Positions 24,769-33,474 of a stretch of DNA of 64,000 bases are shown piece after piece (position 1 is the first letter of the stretch; every line of letters begins with the position of its first letter). The position numbers were made by a program, and so were the translations under genes. The notes under the pieces were generated by a model, which saw only the letters and a program-made list of their open reading frames with translations, was not told where the DNA came from and did no database searches. The stretch lies in assembly GCA_964397655.1 (NCBI GenBank), contig CAYNKA010000008.1, forward strand, positions 62,001-126,000, read 5' to 3'. The DNA comes from CAYNKA01 sp964397655 (GTDB lineage: Bacteria > Spirochaetota > Spirochaetia > DTKZ01).

Positions 24769-25441
24769 CGTCGCTTCCCAATATGACCTTGGCGTCAAGC
24801 ACGAGCCAGCCGCGCCCCGTGGACACGACAGGATTGAGATCCATCTGGGAAATCGTCCCCTCGCCTTCGGCCACGAGCTCGGAAACCTCGGTGATCATCC
24901 GCGCGAAGCCTTCGAGGTCGAACTCGATGTTCCGGTAGCCGCGGAAGATCGGAGCGAGGGTGAGTTCCTCGAGCATGCGCACCGCGTCCTCGTGACAGCA
25001 GGGGGCGAGGCGGCTCGACACGTCGTGGTAGATCTCGGTAAGGATGCCCCCCGCGCCCACGATGACCGCGGGCCCGAAGGTCGGGTCCATGAGTCCGCCG
25101 ATGATGAACTCCGGCCCCTGAAAAAGGCTCATCCTCTCCACGAGGACCGGCTCGCCCGGGAACCGGAGGCGGAGTTCGTCCACCTCCTCGGCGAGCCGGT
25201 CCCTGCCGACCTTCAGCTTGACCCCGCCGACGTCGGTCTTGTGGAGGATCCGCGGCGAGCAGATCTTGAGGGCAGCGGGGCAGAGACCGGCCGCTTCGTC
25301 GGGATCGTCTCCCGGCATGAGCCTCTTCCCCTCCGGAGCCGGTATGCCGTACGCCCTGAGCAGGGCCTTCGACTCGAATTCGTCCGGCCCGCCCTTCGTC
25401 CTCAGGCCCCGTACCCACGCATCGATCCGTTCGCTCTTCAT
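24758..25441 (-). CDS. ADP-forming acyl-CoA synthetase, beta subunit (ATP-grasp)
   Basis: A 227-residue ATP-grasp subunit of the split NDP-forming acetate/acyl-CoA synthetase family. Recognisable segments are SKALLRAYGIPAPEGK at the start, ALKICSPRILHKTDVGGVKL, PEFIIGGLMDPTFGPAVIVG and the C-terminal EGTISQMDLNPVV. With the alpha subunit it would convert acyl-CoA, ADP and phosphate to acid, CoA and ATP, a substrate-level phosphorylation step of fermenters. Its ATG shares the ATGA overlap with the alpha-subunit stop. Confidence 0.9.
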   Translation of the reverse strand: MKSERIDAWVRGLRTKGGPDEFESKALLRAYGIPAPEGKRLMPGDDPDEAAGLCPAALKICSPRILHKTDVGGVKLKVGRDRLAEEVDELRLRFPGEPVLVERMSLFQGPEFIIGGLMDPTFGPAVIVGAGGILTEIYHDVSSRLAPCCHEDAVRMLEELTLAPIFRGYRNIEFDLEGFARMITEVSELVAEGEGTISQMDLNPVVSTGRGWLVLDAKVILGSDDER

Positions 25442-26832
25442 CGGCAGGCCTCCATTTCCTCGAGAATCGCCTTCCGTTCGAGGAGGAAGCGGACCGCCCT
25501 CACCGTCCGATAGATGGAAGGATAGCCGGCCACCCCCAGCCGGTAGAAATCGTGGAGGTGCGTGTCCGTGAACGGACCGTGGTGGGTGAAGACGACGACG
25601 GGCTTCGTCGAAGCCTTCGCCCGTCGGGCGATCTCGTCTACGAGGCTCTTGTCCATCGCGGGCGGGCTGAAAAAGGCGAGGCATACGAGGATGTCCACTC
25701 CGGGGTCCTCCAGTATCGCCTCCATGGCCGCCCCGAACATCGCGCTCGTGGCGCTCGCGGTCACGTCGACCGGGTTTCTGCAGGAGGCGAAGGGGAAGGT
25801 GGCCTCCCGGATCCGCCGCTCGGTATCCCCGGAGAGGGTGGCCATGGCGAGCGGGACGCGAGGGCCCGAGCTCTCGATGTAATCAGAGCAGATGACGCCG
25901 TATCCGCCGGCCGGCGAAAGGACCGCGACCCTGTTCCCGGACGGGAGCGGGGCCTTCTCCAGCGCCCTCGCCGCGTCGCAGAGCTCTTCGTCGTCCTGGG
26001 CCCGCTGGATGCCGTGCTGGCGGAAGGCCCCGCTCACGACGAGGTCGGACCCGGCCAGCCTTCCGGTGTGGGAACTCACGGCACGGGCGCCCGACTCCGT
26101 CCTTCCGGCCTTGAGGCCGATGATCGGCTTCCTCCGGCTCACCTCTTTCGCGAGTTCGAGGAAGGCACGCCCCCGGTTCACGTTCTCGAGGTAGAACGCT
26201 ATGCAGGTCGTACCGGGGTCTTCGCCGAACCAGCGGAGGAAATCGGTCTCCTCGAGGTCGCACTTGTTGCCGAGGCCGACGAAGGCCCTGAGGCCGAAGC
26301 CTATGTTCCCGGCGACGCCGAGGGCCTCGATTCCGACGGAACCGCTCTGGGTGATGAACGCGACCCCTCCCCCGCCCGACAGCGACCTGTCGCCGTGCTC
26401 GACGAATATCGTGTCGAATTTCTTCTCCGGCACGAAGACCCCGAGCGTGTTGGGCCCGAGGACGCGGAAGCGGTATTTCGCGGAGAGCGCCATGAGTTCT
26501 TCCTGCAGGAGCCTGCCGTCCTCCCCGGCCTCGGCGAAACCGCCGGCGACCACGATGAGGTAGGGAATCCCCTTTCGTCCGCATTCCTCCGCCACGCCTA
26601 CCGCGGCCCTTGCGGGAACCGTGATCACCGCCACGTCGGGGACCTCCGGAAGATCCAGCACCGAAGCATAGCATCTCATCCCGGAGAGAGTCTCCCGCTT
26701 GGGATTCACGGGGAACACGAGGCACGATGACTTGACGAGAAAACCGAGAATGATGCTTCCGATGCTTCCGGTCTTGTCCGAGGCGCCGACGAGGGCCACG
26801 CTCTTCGGATCGAGCAGTCTGTTCAGGTCCAT
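25438..26832 (-). CDS. ADP-forming acyl-CoA synthetase, alpha subunit
   Basis: A 464-residue subunit with a CoA-binding domain (LLDPKSVALVGASDKTGSIG, VFPVNPKRE) followed by succinyl-CoA-ligase-like domains. The phosphohistidine helix is visible at SSHTGRLAGSDLVV, with H254 or close to it as the likely phosphorylated residue. It acts with the beta subunit encoded directly downstream. The start at 26832 is chosen because the domain begins there; no Shine-Dalgarno exists, and a promoter lies 6 nt upstream. Confidence 0.9.
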   Translation of the reverse strand: MDLNRLLDPKSVALVGASDKTGSIGSIILGFLVKSSCLVFPVNPKRETLSGMRCYASVLDLPEVPDVAVITVPARAAVGVAEECGRKGIPYLIVVAGGFAEAGEDGRLLQEELMALSAKYRFRVLGPNTLGVFVPEKKFDTIFVEHGDRSLSGGGGVAFITQSGSVGIEALGVAGNIGFGLRAFVGLGNKCDLEETDFLRWFGEDPGTTCIAFYLENVNRGRAFLELAKEVSRRKPIIGLKAGRTESGARAVSSHTGRLAGSDLVVSGAFRQHGIQRAQDDEELCDAARALEKAPLPSGNRVAVLSPAGGYGVICSDYIESSGPRVPLAMATLSGDTERRIREATFPFASCRNPVDVTASATSAMFGAAMEAILEDPGVDILVCLAFFSPPAMDKSLVDEIARRAKASTKPVVVFTHHGPFTDTHLHDFYRLGVAGYPSIYRTVRAVRFLLERKAILEEMEACR

Positions 26833-26838
26833 GGGAAA

Positions 26839-26867
26839 ATGGTACACCAGGAAAGGCGAACTGACAA
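26839..26867 (-). promoter_or_regulatory. Candidate leaderless promoter of the acyl-CoA synthetase operon
   Basis: TTGTCA (26862-26867), a 17-nt spacer and TACCAT (26839-26844) end 6 nt before the ATG at 26832. No SD sequence can be placed. Confidence 0.5.
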
Positions 26868-26869
26868 AT

Positions 26870-27421
26870 TCAATCGGCGGGTCGGGAGACCTCGTAGGCC
26901 GCGGCCTCGATCCTGTCGACGATCGCGTCGGGCGTGAGGCCCGCGACGGGGATGACGAGGTCCACGAAGGAAAAATCGTTGTTGTCGATCTTGTAGAGGC
27001 GGAGGAATCGCCTGCGATCGTGCTCGTCGCGTTCGGAGGTTTCGCGGATGACCGCATCGAGGTCGCCTCCTTCGCGCTTCTGGATGCGAGCGGCCCTGAC
27101 CTCCACGGGTGCGTCGAGAAAGACCTTGAGATCGGCGTTCTTGAGCATCCATACGGCGAGACGGGATCCGAGTACGCAGTCGCCGTCCGCGGCCAGCTCC
27201 ACCTGTCTCTTGTCCAGGTACAGGTCCCAGGAACCGTCGGCGTCCGCGAGCTTGTAGAAGGTCTTGAAATCCATCTGCCGCTCTTCGGCGATGGAATGGA
27301 AGGTGTAGTTGATCATCTTGAGGCCGAGACGGGCCGCGGTGAGTCTGCTTATGGTCGAATTGCCGCACCCGCTCTTTCCCGAGATCGCGATGCGGATCCC
27401 AGGCTTCAGCTTCCTGTTCAT
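26870..27421 (-). CDS. Cytidylate-kinase-like nucleotide kinase
   Basis: A 183-residue P-loop kinase. The Walker A is ISGKSGCGNSTIS, with Asn in place of the usual Lys-adjacent residue (GCGNST), as in the Cytidylate_kin2 group. The lid region contains VEVRAARIQKREG and DEHDRRRFLRLYKID. CMP is the usual substrate of relatives, but this cannot be settled here. It starts inside the YicC stop codon (ATGA overlap) and ends the murC-YicC-kinase operon. Confidence 0.82.
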   Translation of the reverse strand: MNRKLKPGIRIAISGKSGCGNSTISRLTAARLGLKMINYTFHSIAEERQMDFKTFYKLADADGSWDLYLDKRQVELAADGDCVLGSRLAVWMLKNADLKVFLDAPVEVRAARIQKREGGDLDAVIRETSERDEHDRRRFLRLYKIDNNDFSFVDLVIPVAGLTPDAIVDRIEAAAYEVSRPAD

Positions 27422-28284
27422 TCGACGTTCCTCACCTGCTCGCGAATATTCTCCAGGGCGTCCTTGACGCTCACGACGTGACGATTCATGTCGGACAGGA
27501 CGCTCTTCGACCCGATCGTGTTGATTTCGCGGTTGATCTCCTGGCAGATGAAGTCCAGCTTCTTCCCGACGCCGCCCTCCTCCCGAAGGGTTTCCCGGAA
27601 AGCCGCGAGATGCGACTTGAGCCTCACGATCTCCTCGTTCACCGAATACTTCACGAGGAGCATGGCGACCTCCGTGAGTATCCTCGATTCGTCGATCTGG
27701 TCGCGGAGGAGTTCCTCCATCCTTCCTCTGATGTTCAGGGTGAAGTACGACTCCAGGCCCGGTATCAGGGTCTCGACTCCGAGCACGCTCGCTTCGACGG
27801 AGTCGAGCAGCCGCTCGATGTCCTTCCGCGTCTCCTCGCCTTCCCTGACCCGCGCCGCCTCGTAATCGGCGAAGACGGATTCCAGGAGGGGCCGGAGGGC
27901 CTTCCAATACTCCTCCACGTCCCGGTTCCTGTCGGACTTCAGGAGCCCGTCGATCCTGAGGAGGTGCGAAAGCCGTATCTCTTCTTGGACATCGGCATAC
28001 GAGGACAGTTCCTTGAGCGCCTTGACGTACCCCCTCACCGAGGCGGGATCGATCCTGACCTCCAGGTCCTCATCGAGTTCCTTCACCTTGAGGAAGGTCT
28101 CCACCTTCCCCCGGACGATGCGGGACGCGAGAAAGTCCCGTATCCTCGGCTCGAGGGGACTCAAGGCGGGAGGCACGTTCACGAAGACGTCGAGATAGCG
28201 ATTGTTGTAGGATTTGATCTCCAGGCTCATCTGGAATCTCGGGGCGGAGGCCTCCCGATACCCGTAACCGGTCATGCTCTTCAT
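27418..28284 (-). CDS. yicC: YicC/YloC-family endoribonuclease-like protein
   Basis: A 288-residue YicC-family protein starting with the hallmark MKSMTGYGYREA and SLEIKSYNNRYLDVFVNVP. The C-terminal domain ends with the conserved GKKLDFICQEINREINTIGSK and DMNRHVVSVKDALENIREQVRNVE. The family is linked to RNA turnover and stationary-phase survival. In many bacteria it precedes gmk; here a cytidylate-kinase-like gene takes that place. It overlaps murC by 4 bp. Confidence 0.93.
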   Translation of the reverse strand: MKSMTGYGYREASAPRFQMSLEIKSYNNRYLDVFVNVPPALSPLEPRIRDFLASRIVRGKVETFLKVKELDEDLEVRIDPASVRGYVKALKELSSYADVQEEIRLSHLLRIDGLLKSDRNRDVEEYWKALRPLLESVFADYEAARVREGEETRKDIERLLDSVEASVLGVETLIPGLESYFTLNIRGRMEELLRDQIDESRILTEVAMLLVKYSVNEEIVRLKSHLAAFRETLREEGGVGKKLDFICQEINREINTIGSKSVLSDMNRHVVSVKDALENIREQVRNVE

Positions 28285-29750
28285 GGGGCCGTTCCTTTCA
28301 ACTCGTCCAGGAGGGTCTTGCCGATCCTCCAGTTGTTTCCCGCGCCGAGGGTGATGAGGAGGTCGCCGTCCCGGAGCTCGCCCCGGAGGAAAGGAAGGGC
28401 GTCTTCGGGCTCCTCGAAATATTCGACGTGCCCGCGGAGCTTCCGCGCGGCCTCGCAGAGGTCCCGGCCCGAAACGCTTCCGTCGTTTTCCTCGCGGGCC
28501 GAGGCGTAGATCTTGTGCAGGACGACGATGTCCGCGTCGCCGAAGGCGGCGGCGAAATCAGGGAGAAGGGCCTTGGTCCGCGAGTACGTGTGGGACATGA
28601 AGTCCGCGACGATCCTTCTCTCCGGATAGAAATCGCGGAAGCCCTTCAAGGTGGTCCTGATTGCGGTCGGGTGGTGGGCGTAATCGTCCGCGAACAGGAT
28701 CCCCTTGGCCTCGCCCAAAAACTCGCTCCGCCGCTTGGAGCCGGTGAACGACGCGATCCCCGCCGCGAGCTTCCGCTCCACGCAGTCCGCGCACGAGGTT
28801 CCGTATGAGCCATTCTTCCGGACGAGTTCCTCGCGGATCGCGGCCACCAGCGCGATCGCGGCCGTCGCGTTCAGCACGGAATGGAAGCCGGGAATCCTGA
28901 CCTCGAAATCGCCGCGGAACCCGTCCAGGCGGAACCGGGTGGCCCCGCTCACGATCTTCGCTTCCGAAATTCGATACGGCCCGTCGGCGGCGACGCCGTA
29001 CGGCAGACTGTAGAGGTCGGGCCGCTTGGTCAGTATCCTTCCGGCGGCCTCGCAGGCCCCCCTGTCGTCGGCGCAGAAGATGAGCGTACCGCCTTCCTCG
29101 AGCCTTTCGCCGTATTCCACGAAGGCGGACAGGATGTCGGCGTAGTCCTTGAAGTAGTCTAGGTGATCCTCCTCGACGCTCGTCACTACGAGCCATCGGG
29201 GACGAAACGAGAGGAAATGCCGGCGGTACTCGCAGGTTTCCGCGATGAAGAAGTCCTCGCCTCCGGAGTAGGTGGACCTGTTCCCGAAGTTGGAGACCGC
29301 GCTTCCCGCGAGGACCGAGCCCGGAAGGCCGAGGGCCTTCACGAGCGTGCCCGCCATGGCCGCGGTCGTCGTCTTGCCGTGGACGCCGGAGACGCCCGCC
29401 GACGGAGCGAGGCCGGAGAGGCAGCCCAGGGCCTCGGTGTAGGAGAGGATCGTGAGGCCCAGTTCCTTCGCCCTCCGGAGTTCTGGATGGGAGTCCCGCT
29501 GATAGGCCGCCGAATGGACCACGAGTCCGAAGGAGCCGTTCACGTGCGAGGCGTCGAAACCCTCGAAATACGGAATGCCGAGTTCCTTGAGGATATCGTC
29601 GGTATAGAAATGCTCCGCCGTATCGGAACCCGTGACGAGTGCCCCGCGCCGAATGAAAAGCTCGGCGAGAGCCGCCATTCCGGTCCCTTTGATTCCCACG
29701 AGATACAGCGAGAGATCCTTGAAATCCTCAGGCAGGATGGAAGGTGTCAT
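28281..29750 (-). CDS. murC: UDP-N-acetylmuramate-L-alanine ligase
   Basis: A 489-residue Mur ligase that adds L-Ala to UDP-MurNAc in peptidoglycan synthesis. The N-terminal Rossmann domain opens with YLVGIKGTGMAALAELF. The ATP loop is GVSGVHGKTTTAAM (GVHGKTTT at 122-129). DHLDYFKDY and DDYAHHPTAI mark the central and C-terminal domains. The related Mpl murein-tripeptide ligase is an alternative, since the two are close in sequence. It is the first gene of the operon; no SD is present and a near-consensus promoter ends 8 nt before the ATG. Confidence 0.88.
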   Translation of the reverse strand: MTPSILPEDFKDLSLYLVGIKGTGMAALAELFIRRGALVTGSDTAEHFYTDDILKELGIPYFEGFDASHVNGSFGLVVHSAAYQRDSHPELRRAKELGLTILSYTEALGCLSGLAPSAGVSGVHGKTTTAAMAGTLVKALGLPGSVLAGSAVSNFGNRSTYSGGEDFFIAETCEYRRHFLSFRPRWLVVTSVEEDHLDYFKDYADILSAFVEYGERLEEGGTLIFCADDRGACEAAGRILTKRPDLYSLPYGVAADGPYRISEAKIVSGATRFRLDGFRGDFEVRIPGFHSVLNATAAIALVAAIREELVRKNGSYGTSCADCVERKLAAGIASFTGSKRRSEFLGEAKGILFADDYAHHPTAIRTTLKGFRDFYPERRIVADFMSHTYSRTKALLPDFAAAFGDADIVVLHKIYASAREENDGSVSGRDLCEAARKLRGHVEYFEEPEDALPFLRGELRDGDLLITLGAGNNWRIGKTLLDELKGTAP

Positions 29751-29758
29751 GTCGAGTT

Positions 29759-29788
29759 ACTATAGGTGATAGGGAAGGGATTTGTCAA
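29759..29788 (-). promoter_or_regulatory. Near-consensus promoter of murC with an 8-nt leader at most
   Basis: TTGACA (29783-29788), an 18-nt spacer and TATAGT (29759-29764); the ATG at 29750 is 8 nt from the -10 box. The transcript would begin at or one or two nt before the start codon. Confidence 0.65.
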
Positions 29789-29844
29789 AGGCGTTCATAC
29801 GGCCCCGGATGCGCGAGCTTCCAAGTACCGCCGCCCGTTGGAAT

Positions 29845-29874
29845 AAAAAAACCCGAGAGGACGGCCTCTCGGGT
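29845..29874 (-). terminator. Rho-independent terminator of the RRM gene
   Basis: On the minus strand ACCCGAGAGG, loop ccgt, CCTCTCGGGT and a run of six or more T. The 10-bp stem is perfect and starts about 28 nt after the stop codon. Confidence 0.93.
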
Positions 29875-29901
29875 CGATATCAGAGCTAACTGACGAAAAA
29901 C

Positions 29902-30216
29902 TTAATACCGATCCCGGTATCCGCCGCCGAAGCCGCCGTTTCCGCCGCGCGGCCGATTGCGGTCGCGATTCTGCTCGAGGGCTTCGTTCACACGGAGCTG
30001 CCGACCTTTGAGTTCCATACCGTTGGTGGCTTCGATGGCCGCCTGCGCGCCTTCGGGAGTGGCCATCTCCACGAAACCGAATCCGCGGGCGCGGCCGGTC
30101 ATTTTGTCCGTGATGATGTTCACCGACGTGACTTCCCCATACTGCGCGAAGAGGTTCTGAAGCTCGCCTTCCTCGGTGCTGTAGCTCAGGTTGCCGACAT
30201 ACAGTTTTTTCGACAT
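29902..30216 (-). CDS. RNA-binding protein with one RRM and a glycine-rich tail
   Basis: A 104-residue protein. RNP2 is KLYVGNLSYST at the N-terminus and RNP1 is RARGFGFVEM, with the fold complete by about residue 85. The tail is RPRGGNGGFGGGYRDRY, like cyanobacterial Rbp and plant glycine-rich RNA chaperones. Such proteins bind single-stranded RNA, often as cold-response chaperones. AAGGA precedes the ATG. A perfect palindrome at 30266-30284 lies in its probable 5' untranslated region. Confidence 0.93.
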   Translation of the reverse strand: MSKKLYVGNLSYSTEEGELQNLFAQYGEVTSVNIITDKMTGRARGFGFVEMATPEGAQAAIEATNGMELKGRQLRVNEALEQNRDRNRPRGGNGGFGGGYRDRY

Positions 30217-30572
30217 GAATGACTTTCCTTTTTGGGTTCCTTGACCCTAGTGATCTTGCTCTGGGGTTTATCGACGATAAACCACCCGTGTTTCCGTACA
30301 GGGCCCGGAATCGGAAAGGTAGTCATTGATATCAGGACGTAAGAATTGATTTGGAATTCTGTTCACGGTCTGAGATCGCAGCACTCTTTTTCCCAACAGG
30401 CACTCTAAATACACGGATACCTGCTATGCAAGCCAGATTAAGGAATACTATCACGAAGGATAAACCTGGTCAAGACGAATATTTCGTAAATTTTCAAGTA
30501 CTCCTTCACGGCATTTTCAGGGTAGTTTCCTCATTTTGAGAGGCAGCTCGACGAAGCAGCTCGACGGAGCGC
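30217..30572. other. Divergent intergenic region, AT-rich in its centre
   Basis: This gap separates the RRM gene (minus) from the glyA promoter (plus). 30266-30284 is a perfect palindrome (GGTTTATCG-A-CGATAAACC). The stretch from about 30310 to 30540 is clearly AT-richer than the neighbourhood and has no convincing gene; the small open frames have poor composition and no ribosome-binding site. A 12-13 nt tandem repeat (gcagctcgacg twice) lies at 30543-30567. Confidence 0.5.
30266..30284. promoter_or_regulatory. 19-nt perfect palindrome upstream of the RRM gene
   Basis: GGTTTATCG and CGATAAACC flank one central base, about 50 nt before the RRM start codon. It could be an operator or an RNA hairpin in the 5' leader. 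Confidence 0.45.
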
Positions 30573-30601
30573 TTGATTCGATGCCTTTCGAGGAGTATGC
30601 T
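30573..30601 (+). promoter_or_regulatory. Promoter of glyA
   Basis: TTGATT (30573-30578), a 17-nt spacer and TATGCT (30596-30601). The predicted start near 30608 coincides with the first base of the riboswitch, which supports both calls. Confidence 0.7.
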
Positions 30602-30607
30602 GTTTCC

Positions 30608-30682
30608 GGTTCGTATGACTGACGCGAACGGGGAGCACCCCGGGGGAGTACGGACCGTACGAATGCCGCGCGTCTGGGCAGA
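30608..30682 (+). promoter_or_regulatory. ZTP (pfl) riboswitch in the glyA leader
   Basis: The leader shows the pfl-motif blocks in order: P1 TTCGTA (30610-30615) pairing with TACGAA (30658-30663); TGACTGACGCGAAC; a GGGG-AGCA-CCCC hairpin; a GGGGGAG block; and the 3' element GCCGCGCGTCTGGGCA (30665-30680). Relative to the usual CTGGCG/CGCCTGGG core, both strands change together (CTGACG/CGTCTGGG), a compensatory change that supports a real structure. ZTP riboswitches sense AICAR phosphates that build up when 10-formyl-tetrahydrofolate is low and turn on one-carbon genes such as glyA. The SD box lies only about 10 nt downstream, so control of translation is likely. Confidence 0.85.
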
Positions 30683-30705
30683 ATCCGACAGAAGGGAGGA
30701 TGCCC

Positions 30706-31947
30706 ATGAAAGCATTATCCGCCGGCGATCCTGCAGTGTACGACCTCGTCCGATCCGAAGAGTCCTATCAGAAAACAACGATCCGCCTCATCGCGAGCGA
30801 GAACTACGTATCCCGTGCGGTCCTCGACGCCTGCGGGTCCGTGTTCCAGAACAAGTACTCCGAGGGCTATCCCGGGGCCCGGTTCTACCAGGGCCAGGTG
30901 AACTGCGACGCCCTCGAAAGGCTGGCCGTGGAGCGGGCGAAGGAGCTCTTCGGCGCCGAGCACGCGAACGTCCAGCCCTACTCCGGCTCTCCCGCGAATC
31001 TCGCGGTCTACATGGCCTTCGCGAAGCCCGGAGACACGGTGCTCGGCCTCAACCTGAGCCACGGAGGGCATCTCACCCACGGCTCCAAGGCGAGCGCGAC
31101 CGGCAAGTGGTTCAATGCGATCCATTACAGCCTGCATCCCGAAACCGACCTCATCGACTACGACGAGGTCTACAGGCTCGCGATGGAACATAAACCGAAA
31201 CTCCTCATCGCCGGCCATTCGGCCTATCCCCGCCTCCTCGACTTCGCAAAATTCCGCGAGATCGCCGACGCCTCCGGGGCTATCCTCTTCGTCGACATGG
31301 CCCACTTCGCGGGCCTCGTTGCGGGCGGCGTCCATCCGAATCCCGTGCCCTACGCCGATGTCGTCACGACCACCACCCACAAGACCCTCCGCGGACCGAG
31401 AGGCGCCATGATCCTCTGCAAGGAGAAGCACGCCAAGGCCGTCGACAAGGCCGTCTTCCCCGGACTTCAGGGCGGACCGCACAACGCGACGACGGCGGGA
31501 ATAGCGGTGGCTCTCAAGGAAGCCTCCGGCCCGGAATTCAGGGCCTATGCGAAAGCGATCGTCGACAACGCCAAGATCCTCGCGTCCGAGCTCGTTTCCA
31601 AAGGCTTCAAGCTCGTCTCCGGCGGCACGGACAACCACCTCATGCTCGTCGACCTCACGAACAAGGGTCTCGGCGGCAAGCCCTTCGCGATCGCCCTGGA
31701 GAAGGCGGGCATCGTCCTCAACTACAATACCGTCCCCGGAGAGACCCGGAAACCCTCGGATCCCTCGGGCATCCGCCTCGGCACCCCCTCGGTCACGAGC
31801 CGCGGTTTCGGCCCGACGGAAATGAGGAAAATCGCGGCCTGGATGGCCGGGGTCGCCGCGTCGCCGGAGGACGAGGCGGGTCTCAACCGAGTCAACGCCG
31901 AAGTCTCCGCCCTCTGCGCGGATTTCCCGATTCCCGGACTCGAATGA
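30706..31947 (+). CDS. glyA: Serine hydroxymethyltransferase
   Basis: A 413-residue PLP enzyme converting serine and tetrahydrofolate to glycine and 5,10-methylene-tetrahydrofolate, the main source of one-carbon units. Signature segments are IRLIASENYVSRAV, NKYSEGYPGARFYQG, VQPYSGSPANLAVY and the PLP lysine K226 in VVTTTTHKTLRGPRG. The start at 30706 is chosen because GGGAGG lies 6 nt upstream; the ATG two codons earlier abuts the box. It is monocistronic, with a ZTP riboswitch in front and a terminator behind. Confidence 0.97.
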   Translation: MKALSAGDPAVYDLVRSEESYQKTTIRLIASENYVSRAVLDACGSVFQNKYSEGYPGARFYQGQVNCDALERLAVERAKELFGAEHANVQPYSGSPANLAVYMAFAKPGDTVLGLNLSHGGHLTHGSKASATGKWFNAIHYSLHPETDLIDYDEVYRLAMEHKPKLLIAGHSAYPRLLDFAKFREIADASGAILFVDMAHFAGLVAGGVHPNPVPYADVVTTTTHKTLRGPRGAMILCKEKHAKAVDKAVFPGLQGGPHNATTAGIAVALKEASGPEFRAYAKAIVDNAKILASELVSKGFKLVSGGTDNHLMLVDLTNKGLGGKPFAIALEKAGIVLNYNTVPGETRKPSDPSGIRLGTPSVTSRGFGPTEMRKIAAWMAGVAASPEDEAGLNRVNAEVSALCADFPIPGLE

Positions 31948-31955
31948 CTACCTGA

Positions 31956-31989
31956 AGCAGGTCCGGAAGGGCCTGCTTTCCGTCCTTTC
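31956..31989 (+). terminator. Terminator of glyA
   Basis: AGCAGGTCC (31956-31964) and GGGCCTGCT (31969-31977) form a 9-bp stem with one G-U pair and a GGAA loop, followed by T-rich ttccgtccttt. It begins 9 nt after the stop codon. Confidence 0.8.
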
Positions 31990-32416
31990 GTGAAAGCCCT
32001 CGCCGTCTTCGAGGAGCCTTCCGCCCTCGCGGGGGTCCCCTTCAACATCGTCCCGAACGGCCTCGCGGAGATTGCCGTGCACTGCGGCGCCTTCTGCGGA
32101 AGCCTCGTGAACGAGGCCGGGGAGGTGAGGCGCGCCCATGTATACGTCCCGAATCGGAACGCGGCCTTCTTTCGCGCTTCGGGGAAGATCGGCTGCCTCT
32201 GCGTCCTCTTCGAGCCGAGTGGCTTTTTCGGACTCTTCGGGATTCCCCAAAGCGAGCCGCGCGAACCCGCTCGCCTACGTCATGGAGGCGATGCGCCTCC
32301 TGATTTCCGGCGCGGGAAACGCGGACTCTCTCATCATAGCCTTCTCGATTACATCGGCGGCGGGAATCGGACGCGCCTTTCTCGCGGCGAGGTCGGTGAG
32401 GAACGTGCTGAATTGA
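31990..32416 (+). pseudogene. Remnant of an AraC-family regulator (DUF6597-like N-domain only)
   Basis: A plus-strand frame from 31990 has strong coding codon use for about 85 codons and reads VPFNIVPNGLAEIAVHCG ... HVYVPNRNAAFFRASGKIG ... LCVLFEPSGFFGLFGIP. This matches the PDGCVD / FRPGG-type pattern of the sensor domain of AraC proteins such as the one at 8609-9481. The frame then loses coding character; another frame (LAYVMEAMRLLISGAG) ends at 32416. There is no start region of normal length, no ribosome-binding site and no HTH. It is probably a truncated and frameshifted gene; the exact limits are uncertain. Confidence 0.45.
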
Positions 32417-32432
32417 GAGCCGAGGTCCATAC

Positions 32433-33410
<978 letters not shown>

Positions 33411-33474
33411 GGTTTGTCTCCTCGCGATTCAAGGGAATCGATCCGCCGATCCGTTCACGATCCCCCAAGATCGG

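Noticed and set aside
30351..30539. 62-codon frame in the AT-rich gap before glyA
   Set aside because: No ribosome-binding site, no similarity recognised, and composition like non-coding DNA.
30543..30567. Short tandem repeat before the glyA promoter as a CRISPR or iteron remnant
   Set aside because: Only two copies of 12-13 nt without spacers or a replication gene nearby.
32275..32429. 51-codon minus-strand frame just after the aldo/keto reductase gene
   Set aside because: No SD box; it lies opposite the AraC-remnant region and is too short to support.
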